In this document: piece after piece, positions 16,310-25,660 of the stretch
How the letters are laid out: the number at the start of each line of letters is the position of its first letter
How positions within the stretch are numbered: position 1 is the first letter of the stretch
The notes under the pieces: model-generated
The model's database searches: none
What the model saw: only the letters and a program-made list of their open reading frames with translations
Told to the model about the DNA's origin: nothing
Position numbers and translations under genes: made by a program
NCBI RefSeq assembly: GCF_018919175.1
Contig: NZ_JAHLQL010000001.1
Location: 992,001 to 1,056,000, forward strand
DNA length: 64,000 nucleotides
Source: Clostridium simiarum
Lineage (GTDB): Bacteria; Bacillota; Clostridia; Clostridiales; Clostridiaceae
Direction of reading: 5' to 3'

Positions 16310-18337
16310 TTAAAAAATTATATTTTGTTTTATATGATCAAATATAATCATCAAAAAATCTTTTATTTTATCACTATATTCTTTAGACTCTTCTCTACCA
16401 TTAGATTTATTTAACAATGTACATTTATAATCCCCCACGGTAAAGCGTCCATCCTGACCAACTATACCTTCTGTTTCAAAAATAAATTCATGCTTCTTAT
16501 CATTAATAGCTACTTTATAAGTGCTTCCAGGGAAAATTGATTCAGTATATGTGTACTCTCTTTCCTTAGCTCCACCAAAATATTTTGGTAAATTTGAATC
16601 CCTATTATCTTCATAATTTACATCAGATTCTCTTAATAGTATAGGTAGTAAATCTATACCCTCTATTAGCTCATCACAAATACCCTTACTTATATTTTTA
16701 CCTCTAAACATAAAGGGAACCTTTGATCTTTCCTCGGATAAGAAAGCCTTACCTTCTGGTATTAAAAAACCTTGTCCATGATCTGATATTAAGCTTATTA
16801 ATATTTCTTCATCTTTGAAGTTTTTTTCTAAGTAATTAAATAAAATCCCTAAATAAATATCCAATCTCTTTATTTGATTTTCATACCTACCTATTTTCTT
16901 TTTGTCAAAACCCTTCCTTACACTGGTAGTGCCATCACTAGAATTAAATACTCTATTTGAAATATCATCATTTACTTGGGTTACAAGCCTTCCTTCAAAT
17001 TCATCTGGAATATCATGAAGGTCACTTAGACATATCCATAAGAATTTATTTAGATCTTTAAAAGCCTCTATATGTTCTATGGTTTCTGTTATAACTTCCT
17101 CCGCATTCATTCCTCTTACGGCTGGTTGATAAAGAAATCTATCTACCCCCCTAATATATCCGTAGGTAGGTACACTTCTCCAATCTCCATCTATTTTAGC
17201 TGTAAAGTAACCATCTTCTTTAAACAATTCACTTAAAATTGGTTTTTTATCACTAATAGTAGCATTAAAAGTAGGATGAAACATTCCATGATTAGTTATA
17301 TATTCCCCTGTAAAAAAGCTTGCCATATTTACATATGTCCATTCTCCTGTAACATGTACATTATTACAAATAGTACCTTCTTTAAAGTAGCTGTAGGTAT
17401 TAGGCATTAAATTTTCAATTCCTTTTTCCTCTAAAAACTTTTGTGATAATCCATCAACAAATATATTTAAAACTAATTTTTTCTTATTTAAATTATTTTT
17501 TACCATTATAGGATTTCCTAATACTAATTCTTTTTTGCTATTTACTTCAAATATTCCACTATCTATAGGATAATAATAAAATCTATTAGTCATATTTTTA
17601 GATAAATCAAATGTTTGTCCATTAACCGAAATAACTGCATCACTTTCAGTTTCTTTAACACATATTGGTATTATTTGTTTTTCGTTAATTTCTAACTTTT
17701 CATTCTTTATCTTTTTACTAAATAAACATTCTAATTTATAAAAATGATTTAATCCATTAACTTTTTCTAATTCTATAGAATCTCTTTGTGCCATATAATA
17801 ATCGTATAAAGCTACAAAGTATCCTTCTTTTTCATTTTTGTCAAAAATCATATTCCCTAAATAAGTTTCATTTTCTACCTTTTTAGGAAAGCGTGTATAT
17901 GTAAGCTCAAATATATTTCTTTGAGATTTTATAATACTAACTATTTTATTTGTCTCTATTAAGTTCTCTTTAGTAAAACTATCTATACTTTTCATAATAG
18001 ACTCAGATAATTCTTTACTATTGCTTAGATAGTAACTTTTACAATAGTAAATTAAAGATTTTTCATAATCTCCCTTTGCAAAACTAATAAGAGCCAAATT
18101 ATAATTTAAATCAAAATTAAACTGTGCCTTATCTATTATTTTTTCTATTTCTTGTTCTGCTTCGTCATATCTACCTTCACAATAATATAAAATAGATCTC
18201 ATGCAATAACTATCTATATCATAAGGACATAAAGCTGAATATTCCTTAATTAGAGCTTCTATACCTTCTAGATCTCCTTGTTCAAACTTACCATTAATTG
18301 TTTTTTTTAGTTTATTTGCATCATCATTGAAAAACAT
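16310..18337 (-). CDS. TPR protein with sulfatase/alkaline-phosphatase-fold domain
   Basis: A 675-residue, probably cytosolic protein with no signal peptide or membrane segment. Residues 1-130 form TPR-like helical repeats. Residues 285-610 are an alkaline-phosphatase-superfamily domain. Asp295 in NIFVDG, a nucleophile candidate Thr334 in GEWTYVNMASFFTG, Asp439/His441 in LSDLHD and Asp519/His520 in ISDHGQG fit the two-metal site. The pattern resembles the phosphodiesterase/PglZ branch (Thr nucleophile) more than true sulfatases, which use a Cys or Ser converted to formylglycine. As the last gene of the glycosylation operon it may add or remove a phospho- or sulfo-group on the flagellar glycan. 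The substrate is unknown. Confidence 0.8.
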   Translation of the reverse strand: MFFNDDANKLKKTINGKFEQGDLEGIEALIKEYSALCPYDIDSYCMRSILYYCEGRYDEAEQEIEKIIDKAQFNFDLNYNLALISFAKGDYEKSLIYYCKSYYLSNSKELSESIMKSIDSFTKENLIETNKIVSIIKSQRNIFELTYTRFPKKVENETYLGNMIFDKNEKEGYFVALYDYYMAQRDSIELEKVNGLNHFYKLECLFSKKIKNEKLEINEKQIIPICVKETESDAVISVNGQTFDLSKNMTNRFYYYPIDSGIFEVNSKKELVLGNPIMVKNNLNKKKLVLNIFVDGLSQKFLEEKGIENLMPNTYSYFKEGTICNNVHVTGEWTYVNMASFFTGEYITNHGMFHPTFNATISDKKPILSELFKEDGYFTAKIDGDWRSVPTYGYIRGVDRFLYQPAVRGMNAEEVITETIEHIEAFKDLNKFLWICLSDLHDIPDEFEGRLVTQVNDDISNRVFNSSDGTTSVRKGFDKKKIGRYENQIKRLDIYLGILFNYLEKNFKDEEILISLISDHGQGFLIPEGKAFLSEERSKVPFMFRGKNISKGICDELIEGIDLLPILLRESDVNYEDNRDSNLPKYFGGAKEREYTYTESIFPGSTYKVAINDKKHEFIFETEGIVGQDGRFTVGDYKCTLLNKSNGREESKEYSDKIKDFLMIIFDHIKQNIIF

Positions 18338-18379
18338 ATGTCATGTCCCTTCTTTTAAAATAAATTTAATTAAAAACTT

Positions 18380-19510
18380 TCATTTTTCCTTAATAGTTAT
18401 CTTAGGAATTACATTATCATAATTTATAATATATCTATATTTCGTCGTTGTGTATATTAAGTTGCTTGGTAAATCAAACGTAGTACCTTTTTCAAAACTA
18501 ATATTAAAATTACTCATAGTATAGTTATATAACTTTATAAAATCAGCATTTAATCCATGATTAGTTGATTTAAATACAAAATCATCTACATCATTTTCAG
18601 AGATTTCATTATACATACAATAATTTATTTTATTACAAAAATCGCTTTTTTCACTACAACTAACTAGATTATCCGTAATTCCATGATAAGAAATTATGTT
18701 ACAATTATTACTAAATTGCGAATATAAATTAAAAAGATTTAATAATTCAGTGTCTTTAATTATTTTTTTTGCAATATAATCAAAGTGAATGCTTAAAGTT
18801 AAATTACCATTTTCTTTATATAAAACTCTGTTAGCATTTAAATAAGCAGGATATAACCAAGCTGAATTATCAATTAGTAATGAAAATAAATTAGGAGCAA
18901 AAGCATTACATAAATATGCTAAATATGCCCCATGAGAATGTCCGTAAATAATTGTTTTTTTACTATTAAAACTATACTTATTATCATATAAAATATTCAT
19001 TACGTTTAATACTGCTGTTAAATTATCTGTGCATTGAAGAAGTCCCATATCATTAAAGTTATTAACATTTTCTTCATGCAAATCTGTTGTTACGTCCATA
19101 TTTATCTTATATTTACTTCCTACATTTAGAAAAGCATCAAAATTAAAAACTCCATTTTTAAAAATTTCTTCAATTTCTTCATAAGTAAAAGTATTTTTCA
19201 ATTGTTTTTTTTCTATATGAGGTGTTAATATTTTTTCAGGTGATTGCATAAATTCATATCCAAAATATTCGCACTGTACTGTTACTAAATTGTATTCATC
19301 GGCAAGTTTATCTCTCATTTTTTTATAAACATTTGATGTTGGCTTTCCTCCGAATCCAGCTACTAATAGTAATAATCCTGTGTCTTCATCAGTTCCATTT
19401 TTCGGTATAGAAAAATAAACCTTCATACTCCTACTAAAATTACTTGAATCTTCCTCATAACTATATATGCTCTCTTGAGTAAAAACATCAATCTCATAGC
19501 TATCAGCCAA
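18380..19510 (-). CDS. DUF2920 family alpha/beta hydrolase
   Basis: A 376-residue protein of the DUF2920 type, a family found in flagellar glycosylation loci. It starts at TTG after TTAGGGGTG. The alpha/beta-hydrolase fold is visible: strand LLLLVAGFGG (about 46-55) could supply the oxyanion hole. The nucleophile elbow GHSHGA places Ser192, and a late His lies in STNHGLNADF. There is no signal peptide, so it is likely cytosolic. An esterase, thioesterase or acyltransferase acting on the sugar or its acyl group would fit, but the family has no assigned reaction that I can name. Confidence 0.75.
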   Translation of the reverse strand: MADSYEIDVFTQESIYSYEEDSSNFSRSMKVYFSIPKNGTDEDTGLLLLVAGFGGKPTSNVYKKMRDKLADEYNLVTVQCEYFGYEFMQSPEKILTPHIEKKQLKNTFTYEEIEEIFKNGVFNFDAFLNVGSKYKINMDVTTDLHEENVNNFNDMGLLQCTDNLTAVLNVMNILYDNKYSFNSKKTIIYGHSHGAYLAYLCNAFAPNLFSLLIDNSAWLYPAYLNANRVLYKENGNLTLSIHFDYIAKKIIKDTELLNLFNLYSQFSNNCNIISYHGITDNLVSCSEKSDFCNKINYCMYNEISENDVDDFVFKSTNHGLNADFIKLYNYTMSNFNISFEKGTTFDLPSNLIYTTTKYRYIINYDNVIPKITIKEK

Positions 19511-19550
19511 TATTTCACACCCCTAACTAGAATATTGCAAATAAAAAAAT

Positions 19551-19895
19551 TTATTTTATAGACTTCTTAATTATCTCTTGTATATTATCCAGGATAGGTA
19601 ACAATTCATATTGAAATAAATCACCTATAAGTATCGTATCTCCATTTTCCATAGCTTCAACTATTTCATTTAACTTTTCATTTAATTCTTCTATGCTTAT
19701 CTCTTGCTTTTGGTAATCTTTAGTACTGTCTATTGCTTCAAATAGCAAGCTTAAATTGTTTGCTACATCCCCTATTAGTGAAAGACCTTTTGCTTCCTTG
19801 TCATTTTGTAAATATTCTATGATTTGTTCTATAGAATATTTTAAATTTAATATATATTCACTAGTAGTTTTTAATAATTCTATCTTATTATCCAT
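19551..19895 (-). CDS. Small helical protein of unknown function
   Basis: 114 residues, acidic and predicted entirely helical. It has a Leu/Ile heptad-like pattern and a duplicated look: YILNLKYSIEQIIEYLQND and a second half with ELNEKLNEIVEAMENGD. I recognise no named domain with certainty. It sits between the DUF2920 gene and legC in the glycosylation operon, with a normal ribosome binding site. It could be an adaptor or chaperone that brings flagellin and the glycosylation enzymes together; this is inference from place and shape only. Confidence 0.7.
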   Translation of the reverse strand: MDNKIELLKTTSEYILNLKYSIEQIIEYLQNDKEAKGLSLIGDVANNLSLLFEAIDSTKDYQKQEISIEELNEKLNEIVEAMENGDTILIGDLFQYELLPILDNIQEIIKKSIK

Positions 19896-19941
19896 AACCT
19901 ATCTCCATTCTAAATTATTGAATAAAATATATTTTAATTTA

Positions 19942-21036
19942 CTAATTACTTATTATACTGCAAATACTTTCAACATCTTCTTTCCTCAATTCTACTGAAC
20001 TTGGAAGATTTATACCTTTAATAGCTAATTGATTGGTAATCCTCATATCACCACATTTACAATTCTTATAAGTTGGCATTTCATGTATTGGCATAAAAAA
20101 CGATCTAGCCTCTATTCCATTTTCTTTTAATTTAAATATAAGCTCATCCCTAGTCAAAGGATAATCATCTTCCACCAAAACAGAATATAACCAATAAACA
20201 TTTCTTACTTCCTCTTTTTCTACAGGTAATGTTATCCCTTTTACATCTTTTAAAAGCTCATTATAAAATTTCGCATTCTCTCTTTTAATTTTTATATATT
20301 CCTCTATATTTTCTAACTGTGCACAGCCCATAGCTGCAAGTAAATTAGGCATTCTAAAATTATAACCTATCTCTTCATGATAAAATCCACCATTTTCTAA
20401 AACTGTTTTTGTTTGGGTGGATAAATACTTTGCTCTTTCTCCTAGTTTTTCATCATTAGTTACAAGCATTCCACCTGCCCCCGTAGTTATAAGCTTATTA
20501 CCATTAAAAGAATAGCATCCTATATGTCCTATAGTTCCTACAGCTTTTTCCTTATATAAAGATCCTAAGCTTTCAGTAGCATCCTCTATTACATAAAGGT
20601 TATGCTTTTTTGCTATCTCCATAATTTTATCCATATCTGCTGGATGTCCATAAATCTGTACAGGCAAAATTGCTTTTGTTTTCGGAGTTATCATTTCTTC
20701 TATTTTCTCTGTATCTATAACCCAAGTATCTCTACATACATCCACAAATACCGGTTCCGCTCCTACATATTTTATAGTATTTACTGGTGATATAAAGGTT
20801 AGAGAAGGTATTATAACTTCATCTCCAACTCCTATATCTAGCGTTCTAAGCGCAAGTTCTAAAGCTGCAGTACCATTCATTGTAACTACTGTTTTTCTAA
20901 CTTTTAAGTAATTTGCAAAATCATTTTCAAATTTGTTTACATAAGATCCTACTGAGGATACCCAGTTAGTATCAAGGCAATCTTTTATGTACTTCCATTC
21001 ATTTCCTTTTATTCTTGGTATACATAACGGTATCAT
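19942..21036 (-). CDS. legC: LegC-type sugar aminotransferase
   Basis: A 364-residue DegT/DnrJ/EryC1 aminotransferase using PLP. The cofactor lysine is Lys181 in CYSFNGNKLITTGAGG, and the pyridine-binding Asp152 lies in IEDATESLG. In legionaminic acid synthesis LegC converts the 4-keto-6-deoxy sugar made by LegB to the 4-amino sugar. It lies downstream of legB after a 157-base AT-rich gap in which I see no clear promoter or terminator. A pseudaminic (PseC) role is less likely, because the partners here are of the legionaminic type. Confidence 0.88.
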   Translation of the reverse strand: MIPLCIPRIKGNEWKYIKDCLDTNWVSSVGSYVNKFENDFANYLKVRKTVVTMNGTAALELALRTLDIGVGDEVIIPSLTFISPVNTIKYVGAEPVFVDVCRDTWVIDTEKIEEMITPKTKAILPVQIYGHPADMDKIMEIAKKHNLYVIEDATESLGSLYKEKAVGTIGHIGCYSFNGNKLITTGAGGMLVTNDEKLGERAKYLSTQTKTVLENGGFYHEEIGYNFRMPNLLAAMGCAQLENIEEYIKIKRENAKFYNELLKDVKGITLPVEKEEVRNVYWLYSVLVEDDYPLTRDELIFKLKENGIEARSFFMPIHEMPTYKNCKCGDMRITNQLAIKGINLPSSVELRKEDVESICSIISN

Positions 21037-21193
21037 ATGCTCAACTCCAATTCTTCTCTATTTACTGAAATCTCATTAACTATTTGGATAATTTTCTCTT
21101 AGGTCATATGTGGCATCATTACATTGTATTATGGTAACTTATTAGCTTTATCATAATAAGCATCAAAAACTTAGGCTAATTAGCAAATCTCCT

Positions 21194-22186
21194 CTAAACA
21201 TTGTAAATATCCGCTTTAAAATATTCCATATTTCTTTTTATCCACTCTATAGTTTCATTTAATCCATCCTCTAAACTATACTTAGGTGCCCAATACGTTA
21301 ATTCCTTAATCTTAGTATTATCTGCCCATAATCTATTTACTTCACTATTTTCTGGTCTAATTCTTTCATCATCACAAATTATCTTTACATCTTTACCTAT
21401 GATTTCAATAATCTTTTTAACCGTATCCCCTATTGAAATCTCATAGTTAGAGCCTGCATTTATAACTTTTCCAATAGTTCTATCACTTTCAGCTACTTTT
21501 ATAAATGCTTCTGCAGTATCTTTTACATAATTAAAGTCTCTAGTAGGAGTTAAACTGCCTAGCTTTATTTCAGTTTTACCTGCTAAAATTTGCGATATTA
21601 TAGTTGGTATAACTGCTCTTGCTGACTGTCTTGGCCCATAGGTATTAAAAGGTCTTATAGTAGCTACTGGAAGATTAAAGCTTTTATAAAAGCTCTCTGC
21701 TATCTTATCTGCTCCTATTTTTGATGCAGAATAAGGAGATTGACCCTGCATAGGATGGTTTTCATCTATAGGAACATATAGAGCCGTTCCATAAGTTTCA
21801 CTAGTAGATGTATGCACTACTTTTTGGACATCATATTCCCTACACGCTTCAAGAATATTAGTGGTTCCTTCTACATTAGTTCTTATATATGCCATAGGCG
21901 ATAAATAGGAATAAGGAATAGCAATTAATGCCGCAAGATGAAATACTACTTCTTGACCTTTTATAATTCTTTTCATCCCATCATATTCCCTAATGTCTCC
22001 AGTAACAACTTTAATGCTATTTATTATATTTTTATCAAAGGTGTCTATCCAACCCCAATTATTAAATGAGTTATATTGAACAAGAGCTGTTACGTCTGCT
22101 CCTAATTCTACAAGTTTTTCTGTTAGGTGACTTCCTATAAAACCTTCTGATCCAGTAACAAGTACTTTTTTCCCTTTTAAATCCAT
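21194..22186 (-). CDS. legB: LegB-type NAD-dependent 4,6-dehydratase
   Basis: A 330-residue extended short-chain dehydrogenase. The Rossmann motif TGSEGFIGSH is at residues 11-20, the catalytic TSTSETYG near 126-133, and Tyr152/Lys156 lie in PYSASK. The sequence NNWGWID near residue 42 and RPFNTYGPRQSARAVIPT are characteristic of the LegB group. It would make a 4-keto-6-deoxy derivative of nucleotide-activated GlcNAc, by the GDP route if LegX is its supplier. It is followed by legC. Confidence 0.9.
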   Translation of the reverse strand: MDLKGKKVLVTGSEGFIGSHLTEKLVELGADVTALVQYNSFNNWGWIDTFDKNIINSIKVVTGDIREYDGMKRIIKGQEVVFHLAALIAIPYSYLSPMAYIRTNVEGTTNILEACREYDVQKVVHTSTSETYGTALYVPIDENHPMQGQSPYSASKIGADKIAESFYKSFNLPVATIRPFNTYGPRQSARAVIPTIISQILAGKTEIKLGSLTPTRDFNYVKDTAEAFIKVAESDRTIGKVINAGSNYEISIGDTVKKIIEIIGKDVKIICDDERIRPENSEVNRLWADNTKIKELTYWAPKYSLEDGLNETIEWIKRNMEYFKADIYNV

Positions 22187-22207
22187 ACAAGTTCTCCTCT
22201 TATTGAA

Positions 22208-22846
22208 TTATTTTTTAACCTTTACTACTTTAGCTGGTATCCCAACCACTATAGAATTATCTTCTACATCATTAACAACCACCGCACCAGCTCCAACAGT
22301 TACGTTGTTCCCAATTCTTATGCCTTGAATTACAGAACTGCCTATTCCAATATGAGTGTTGAAGCCAATGCTAACACCACCAGCGATGGCTACATTAGGT
22401 GATATATGAGTATTCTGTGCTATTTTACAATCATGATCTACTATACTTCCAGTATTTATTATACAATTTTTCCCCACATTAGCTCCTATATTTACTATAG
22501 CCCCAGCCATGATGCAAGTCCCTTCCTCAATATAAGAATAAGTAGAAACTATTGCAGTTTTATGGATTAGCACTGGAATAATAAAACCTATATCTTTCAA
22601 CTTCTTATATATACTATTCCTTATGCTCATATCCCTAATGGCACCTATAGATATAAAAGCATATTGTACACCTTCATCATAAAGCTTTTTTAATATACTA
22701 TCATCCCCTATTATAGGAATACTTAATATATTTTCTTTAGCCACTTTATCTGTAATACCTACTATTTCGTATTCATCAACACTCTTTATAATATCTATAA
22801 TAACTTTACAGTGACCACCAGCACCTATAAGAACTATTTTCTTCAT
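22208..22846 (-). CDS. legH: LegH/NeuD-type sugar N-acetyltransferase
   Basis: A 212-residue protein with an N-terminal Rossmann-like half (KKIVLIGAGGHCKVIIDII, GGHxK motif). Its C-terminal half is a left-handed beta helix of hexapeptide repeats (IMAGAIVNIGANVG, CIINTGSIVDHDC). The DHDC histidine is the usual general base. The PglD/NeuD family acetylates the 4-amino group of the LegC product using acetyl-CoA. Its place between legB and the PIG-L gene fits. The acyl donor is inferred from the family. Confidence 0.87.
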   Translation of the reverse strand: MKKIVLIGAGGHCKVIIDIIKSVDEYEIVGITDKVAKENILSIPIIGDDSILKKLYDEGVQYAFISIGAIRDMSIRNSIYKKLKDIGFIIPVLIHKTAIVSTYSYIEEGTCIMAGAIVNIGANVGKNCIINTGSIVDHDCKIAQNTHISPNVAIAGGVSIGFNTHIGIGSSVIQGIRIGNNVTVGAGAVVVNDVEDNSIVVGIPAKVVKVKK

Positions 22847-22856
22847 AACTTACCTC

Positions 22857-23522
22857 TTAAAAAACTTCTCTTACTAACATAAAAGACTCCGCATAATTAC
22901 ATCCACAGGAAGCTCCTCTATATCTTGCAAGAGATTTTATATTATCCAAACTTCTTGGAAGTGGTGTTTCTTGAATTTCTGAACTATATATTTTCATTAT
23001 CTCTAACTTTTCATCTATAAATTCTGTTATATCTGAATAAACATTATGTAAAAATAAATTTTCTGGTAGTGCTGGAGCTATTTCTGTTTCTGAAATACAC
23101 TCATACATTAAAATCTTCTTTATAAAGGGATACCTAAAACTTTTAGTACAACTCATTATAGCCTTTGCTGCTATCTGGTGATCTGTATGTATATCTGACC
23201 TATTGTTCATATAAATTATTTCAGGTTTTATTTTATTTATGACTAAAGACATCTTCTCTATAAGTTGGTTAAAGTCAACAGCATGAAGTTTAGTTGTTAA
23301 AAAATCTAATTCAAATACAGATTTGAATTTATATTTTTTAGCTACCGCTTTTATTTGCTCTTTTCTATCTTCTATAAATTTTTCACTGAACCCTAAAGTT
23401 TTATCGGTTTTTGTAATTATCATCCAATAAACCTCATCACCATTTCTAGTATGTTTTAATATTGTTCCTCCACAACCTAAGGTTTCATCATCAGGATGAA
23501 CTGAAATTACTAAGACTCTCAT
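22857..23522 (-). CDS. PIG-L/LmbE family deacetylase
   Basis: A 221-residue zinc-dependent N-deacetylase-type protein. I chose the ATG at MRVLVISVHPDDE because AAGGAG lies eight bases upstream; a longer frame adds nine residues with no such site. Metal motif HPDDE is at residues 9-13, and a second, HTDHQ, is near residue 113. PIG-L enzymes remove N-acetyl groups from amino sugars. Next to a GNAT acyltransferase in a legionaminic acid operon, it suggests exchange of one N-acetyl for another acyl group. Deacetylation of a nonulosonic acid is inference. Confidence 0.87.
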   Translation of the reverse strand: MRVLVISVHPDDETLGCGGTILKHTRNGDEVYWMIITKTDKTLGFSEKFIEDRKEQIKAVAKKYKFKSVFELDFLTTKLHAVDFNQLIEKMSLVINKIKPEIIYMNNRSDIHTDHQIAAKAIMSCTKSFRYPFIKKILMYECISETEIAPALPENLFLHNVYSDITEFIDEKLEIMKIYSSEIQETPLPRSLDNIKSLARYRGASCGCNYAESFMLVREVF

Positions 23523-23538
23523 AATAAAAGCTCCTTTT

Positions 23539-24480
23539 TTAAAATACATCTGAATCAGACATAGTTAAATAATACTTTTTGCTATCTTTTAATATTTCTA
23601 TCTCCCCATTTTTTAAGATTCCAAAATGAGTTGTTAATCCTTTATCCTTAAATCCAATGTCACTCAATTGTTTCTTATATTCTAAATCAGTAACCCATAT
23701 ATTTGCGAATTTAGCGCTATGTTTTTTTATACATATAAGGGTTTTATTAATCAATTCTATGAATACATATTTGTTTATTGCTAAAAAATCTACTATATCG
23801 CTATACAAAATATTTTCTTCCTCATATATTTTATATACAGAATATCCTTTAAGCACATTATCTTCTCTATATTCTAATATATAATATTTATTCTCTGGAT
23901 TTTTTATAAATCTCCAGTTTAAATAATCCGCATCTCTTTTTACTATAAAATCATACTTATTAGATATTGCTGAAAACAGCTCATTATAATCATTCGTAAA
24001 TTTATCAATCATATGAATAAAATTATATTTATTTTTCAACTCTTGTTCTATCAATTCAATATCAATCCTTAGCATATTAACGTCAAATAAGTTGTTCCAT
24101 TCTAAGTATTTAATGAAACCATGCAATGAATTATTATTTGGGAATCCCCATATAATTTTCAATTCATTGTATGAATCTAAATATAACTGATTAGCTAAAG
24201 TCTTAAATATCCCTAGTTTTTTATAATTATTTGACGTCATGGTAGTCATAGAAAATCCCGATTCAATAAAACTACCATTGTATTTAATTTTTATTGGAAA
24301 AACAGCATAATGCCCTGCTAGAATTTTATCATCCCACATTAAATTTATGTACCTTTTACTACTCCTATTATACCTCCATGTCCAATATTCTAATTTCATT
24401 TCCTTTTTAAATACTTCATTAAATAATTCCAGTATCCTGTATTCATCCCCTATTTTATATTTTTCAATGGATAATCTCAA
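23539..24480 (-). CDS. GNAT-fold acyltransferase
   Basis: About 313 residues. The start is uncertain: TTG at 24480 has GAGGTG six bases upstream, while GTG at 24489 has none. The N-terminal half shows GNAT features: ILELFNEVFKKEMKLEYWTWRY, then IESGFSMTTMTSNNYKKLGIFKTLANQL, which covers the acyl-CoA-binding beta4-alpha3 region with a lone glycine in place of the usual Q/RxxGxG/A loop. The C-terminal half repeats a related fold (about 185-300), so it may be a tandem GNAT. It follows legG and precedes the PIG-L gene. It may attach the non-acetyl acyl group of the mature sugar. Confidence 0.78.
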   Translation of the reverse strand: MRLSIEKYKIGDEYRILELFNEVFKKEMKLEYWTWRYNRSSKRYINLMWDDKILAGHYAVFPIKIKYNGSFIESGFSMTTMTSNNYKKLGIFKTLANQLYLDSYNELKIIWGFPNNNSLHGFIKYLEWNNLFDVNMLRIDIELIEQELKNKYNFIHMIDKFTNDYNELFSAISNKYDFIVKRDADYLNWRFIKNPENKYYILEYREDNVLKGYSVYKIYEEENILYSDIVDFLAINKYVFIELINKTLICIKKHSAKFANIWVTDLEYKKQLSDIGFKDKGLTTHFGILKNGEIEILKDSKKYYLTMSDSDVF

Positions 24481-24490
24481 TTTCTTCACC

Positions 24491-25651
24491 TCAATAAGTA
24501 ATTTTTTTTATAAGCAACTTATTTTTATTATCTAATAAGTCTTCTAATATTTTAACTATTTTGTAAGCAGCATTTCCATCCCCATATGGGTTTTTGCATT
24601 TCTTACAAGATTCTTTAAACAAATTATTATATCTACATTTTTGTATGGCTTTTATTATATCATTTTTATCATGACTTATATCTATAACATTTTCACTTTT
24701 TACTCTCCCTAATTGTCTATTTCCTATATTTATACTTGGTATTTTAAACGATGATGATTCTAATATTCCACTTGATGAGTTACCTATCATAAAATCTGAA
24801 TATTTAAGAATTGAATAATATTCTTCTTGACTTATGGAGTTAATTAGTAAAAAACTTTTATTGTTAAAGTCTTCTTTTTCTATCTCCTCTAATATATACT
24901 CATATCCTAAATCGTTGTTTGGTTTAGTACAAATAACTTGTATATTATTTTCTCTTAAGCTTTCTATTATAATACCTATTTGATTTTTGATTCTATCTAT
25001 TTCTGTAGGAACTGGATGAAATGTTAATACGCAATAAGGATTATTAAAATTAATTTTGGTAAATTTCATTTGAAGTTGTTTTTTATCCAAATAATCGCAA
25101 TTACGTATATAATCAACAGCCGGTGAACCCACATTAAATATTCTCCAATTCTCTTCACCTAATTTTTTTATCCTCTCAGCATGTTGCTTAGTAGCTGCTA
25201 AATGAATATTTGCTAACTTAGTTATACAGTGTCTTATATTGTTATCATAAGTAACATAATTATCTATACTATCTCCACCAAAGATATGAATTATTGGTAT
25301 ATCACAAATCATTGCACTATACACTGGAACAATTAATTCAGTTCTATCGCCTAGAACAATTATTCCATCAAAATCATTGTTTTTAAAGTATTCAGAAAAA
25401 GATATAAATCCTATACCTATACTTTTTACTAATGTGAACTTGTCAATATTCGGCATAAATAAATCTATTTTATCAACGTTTTTACACTTCTTTTCAACAT
25501 GTTTAATGCTATTTCCATGTTCCTTAAGTAAGTGTAATCCTGTTGCAATTACTTTGGTTTCAAGTAATTCACTTTTATCAATTTCTTTTATAATTGGATA
25601 TAATAATCCAAAATCAGCTCTTGATGTAGTAACTATACCTACCTTTTTCAT
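24491..25651 (-). CDS. legG: LegG/NeuC-type UDP-sugar hydrolysing 2-epimerase
   Basis: A 386-residue UDP-GlcNAc 2-epimerase family protein. The ATG of MKKVGIVTTSRADFG is preferred because AGGTGA lies just before it. Landmarks are TSRADFGLLYP at the N-terminus, VLGDRTE near residue 102, HIFGGDS and MIGNSSSGILES. The family hydrolyses the nucleotide and inverts C2, releasing the free 6-deoxy-diacetamido-mannose-type sugar for LegI. It lies between legI and the GNAT gene. Confidence 0.9.
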   Translation of the reverse strand: MKKVGIVTTSRADFGLLYPIIKEIDKSELLETKVIATGLHLLKEHGNSIKHVEKKCKNVDKIDLFMPNIDKFTLVKSIGIGFISFSEYFKNNDFDGIIVLGDRTELIVPVYSAMICDIPIIHIFGGDSIDNYVTYDNNIRHCITKLANIHLAATKQHAERIKKLGEENWRIFNVGSPAVDYIRNCDYLDKKQLQMKFTKINFNNPYCVLTFHPVPTEIDRIKNQIGIIIESLRENNIQVICTKPNNDLGYEYILEEIEKEDFNNKSFLLINSISQEEYYSILKYSDFMIGNSSSGILESSSFKIPSINIGNRQLGRVKSENVIDISHDKNDIIKAIQKCRYNNLFKESCKKCKNPYGDGNAAYKIVKILEDLLDNKNKLLIKKITY

Positions 25652-25660
25652 AATTCTCAC

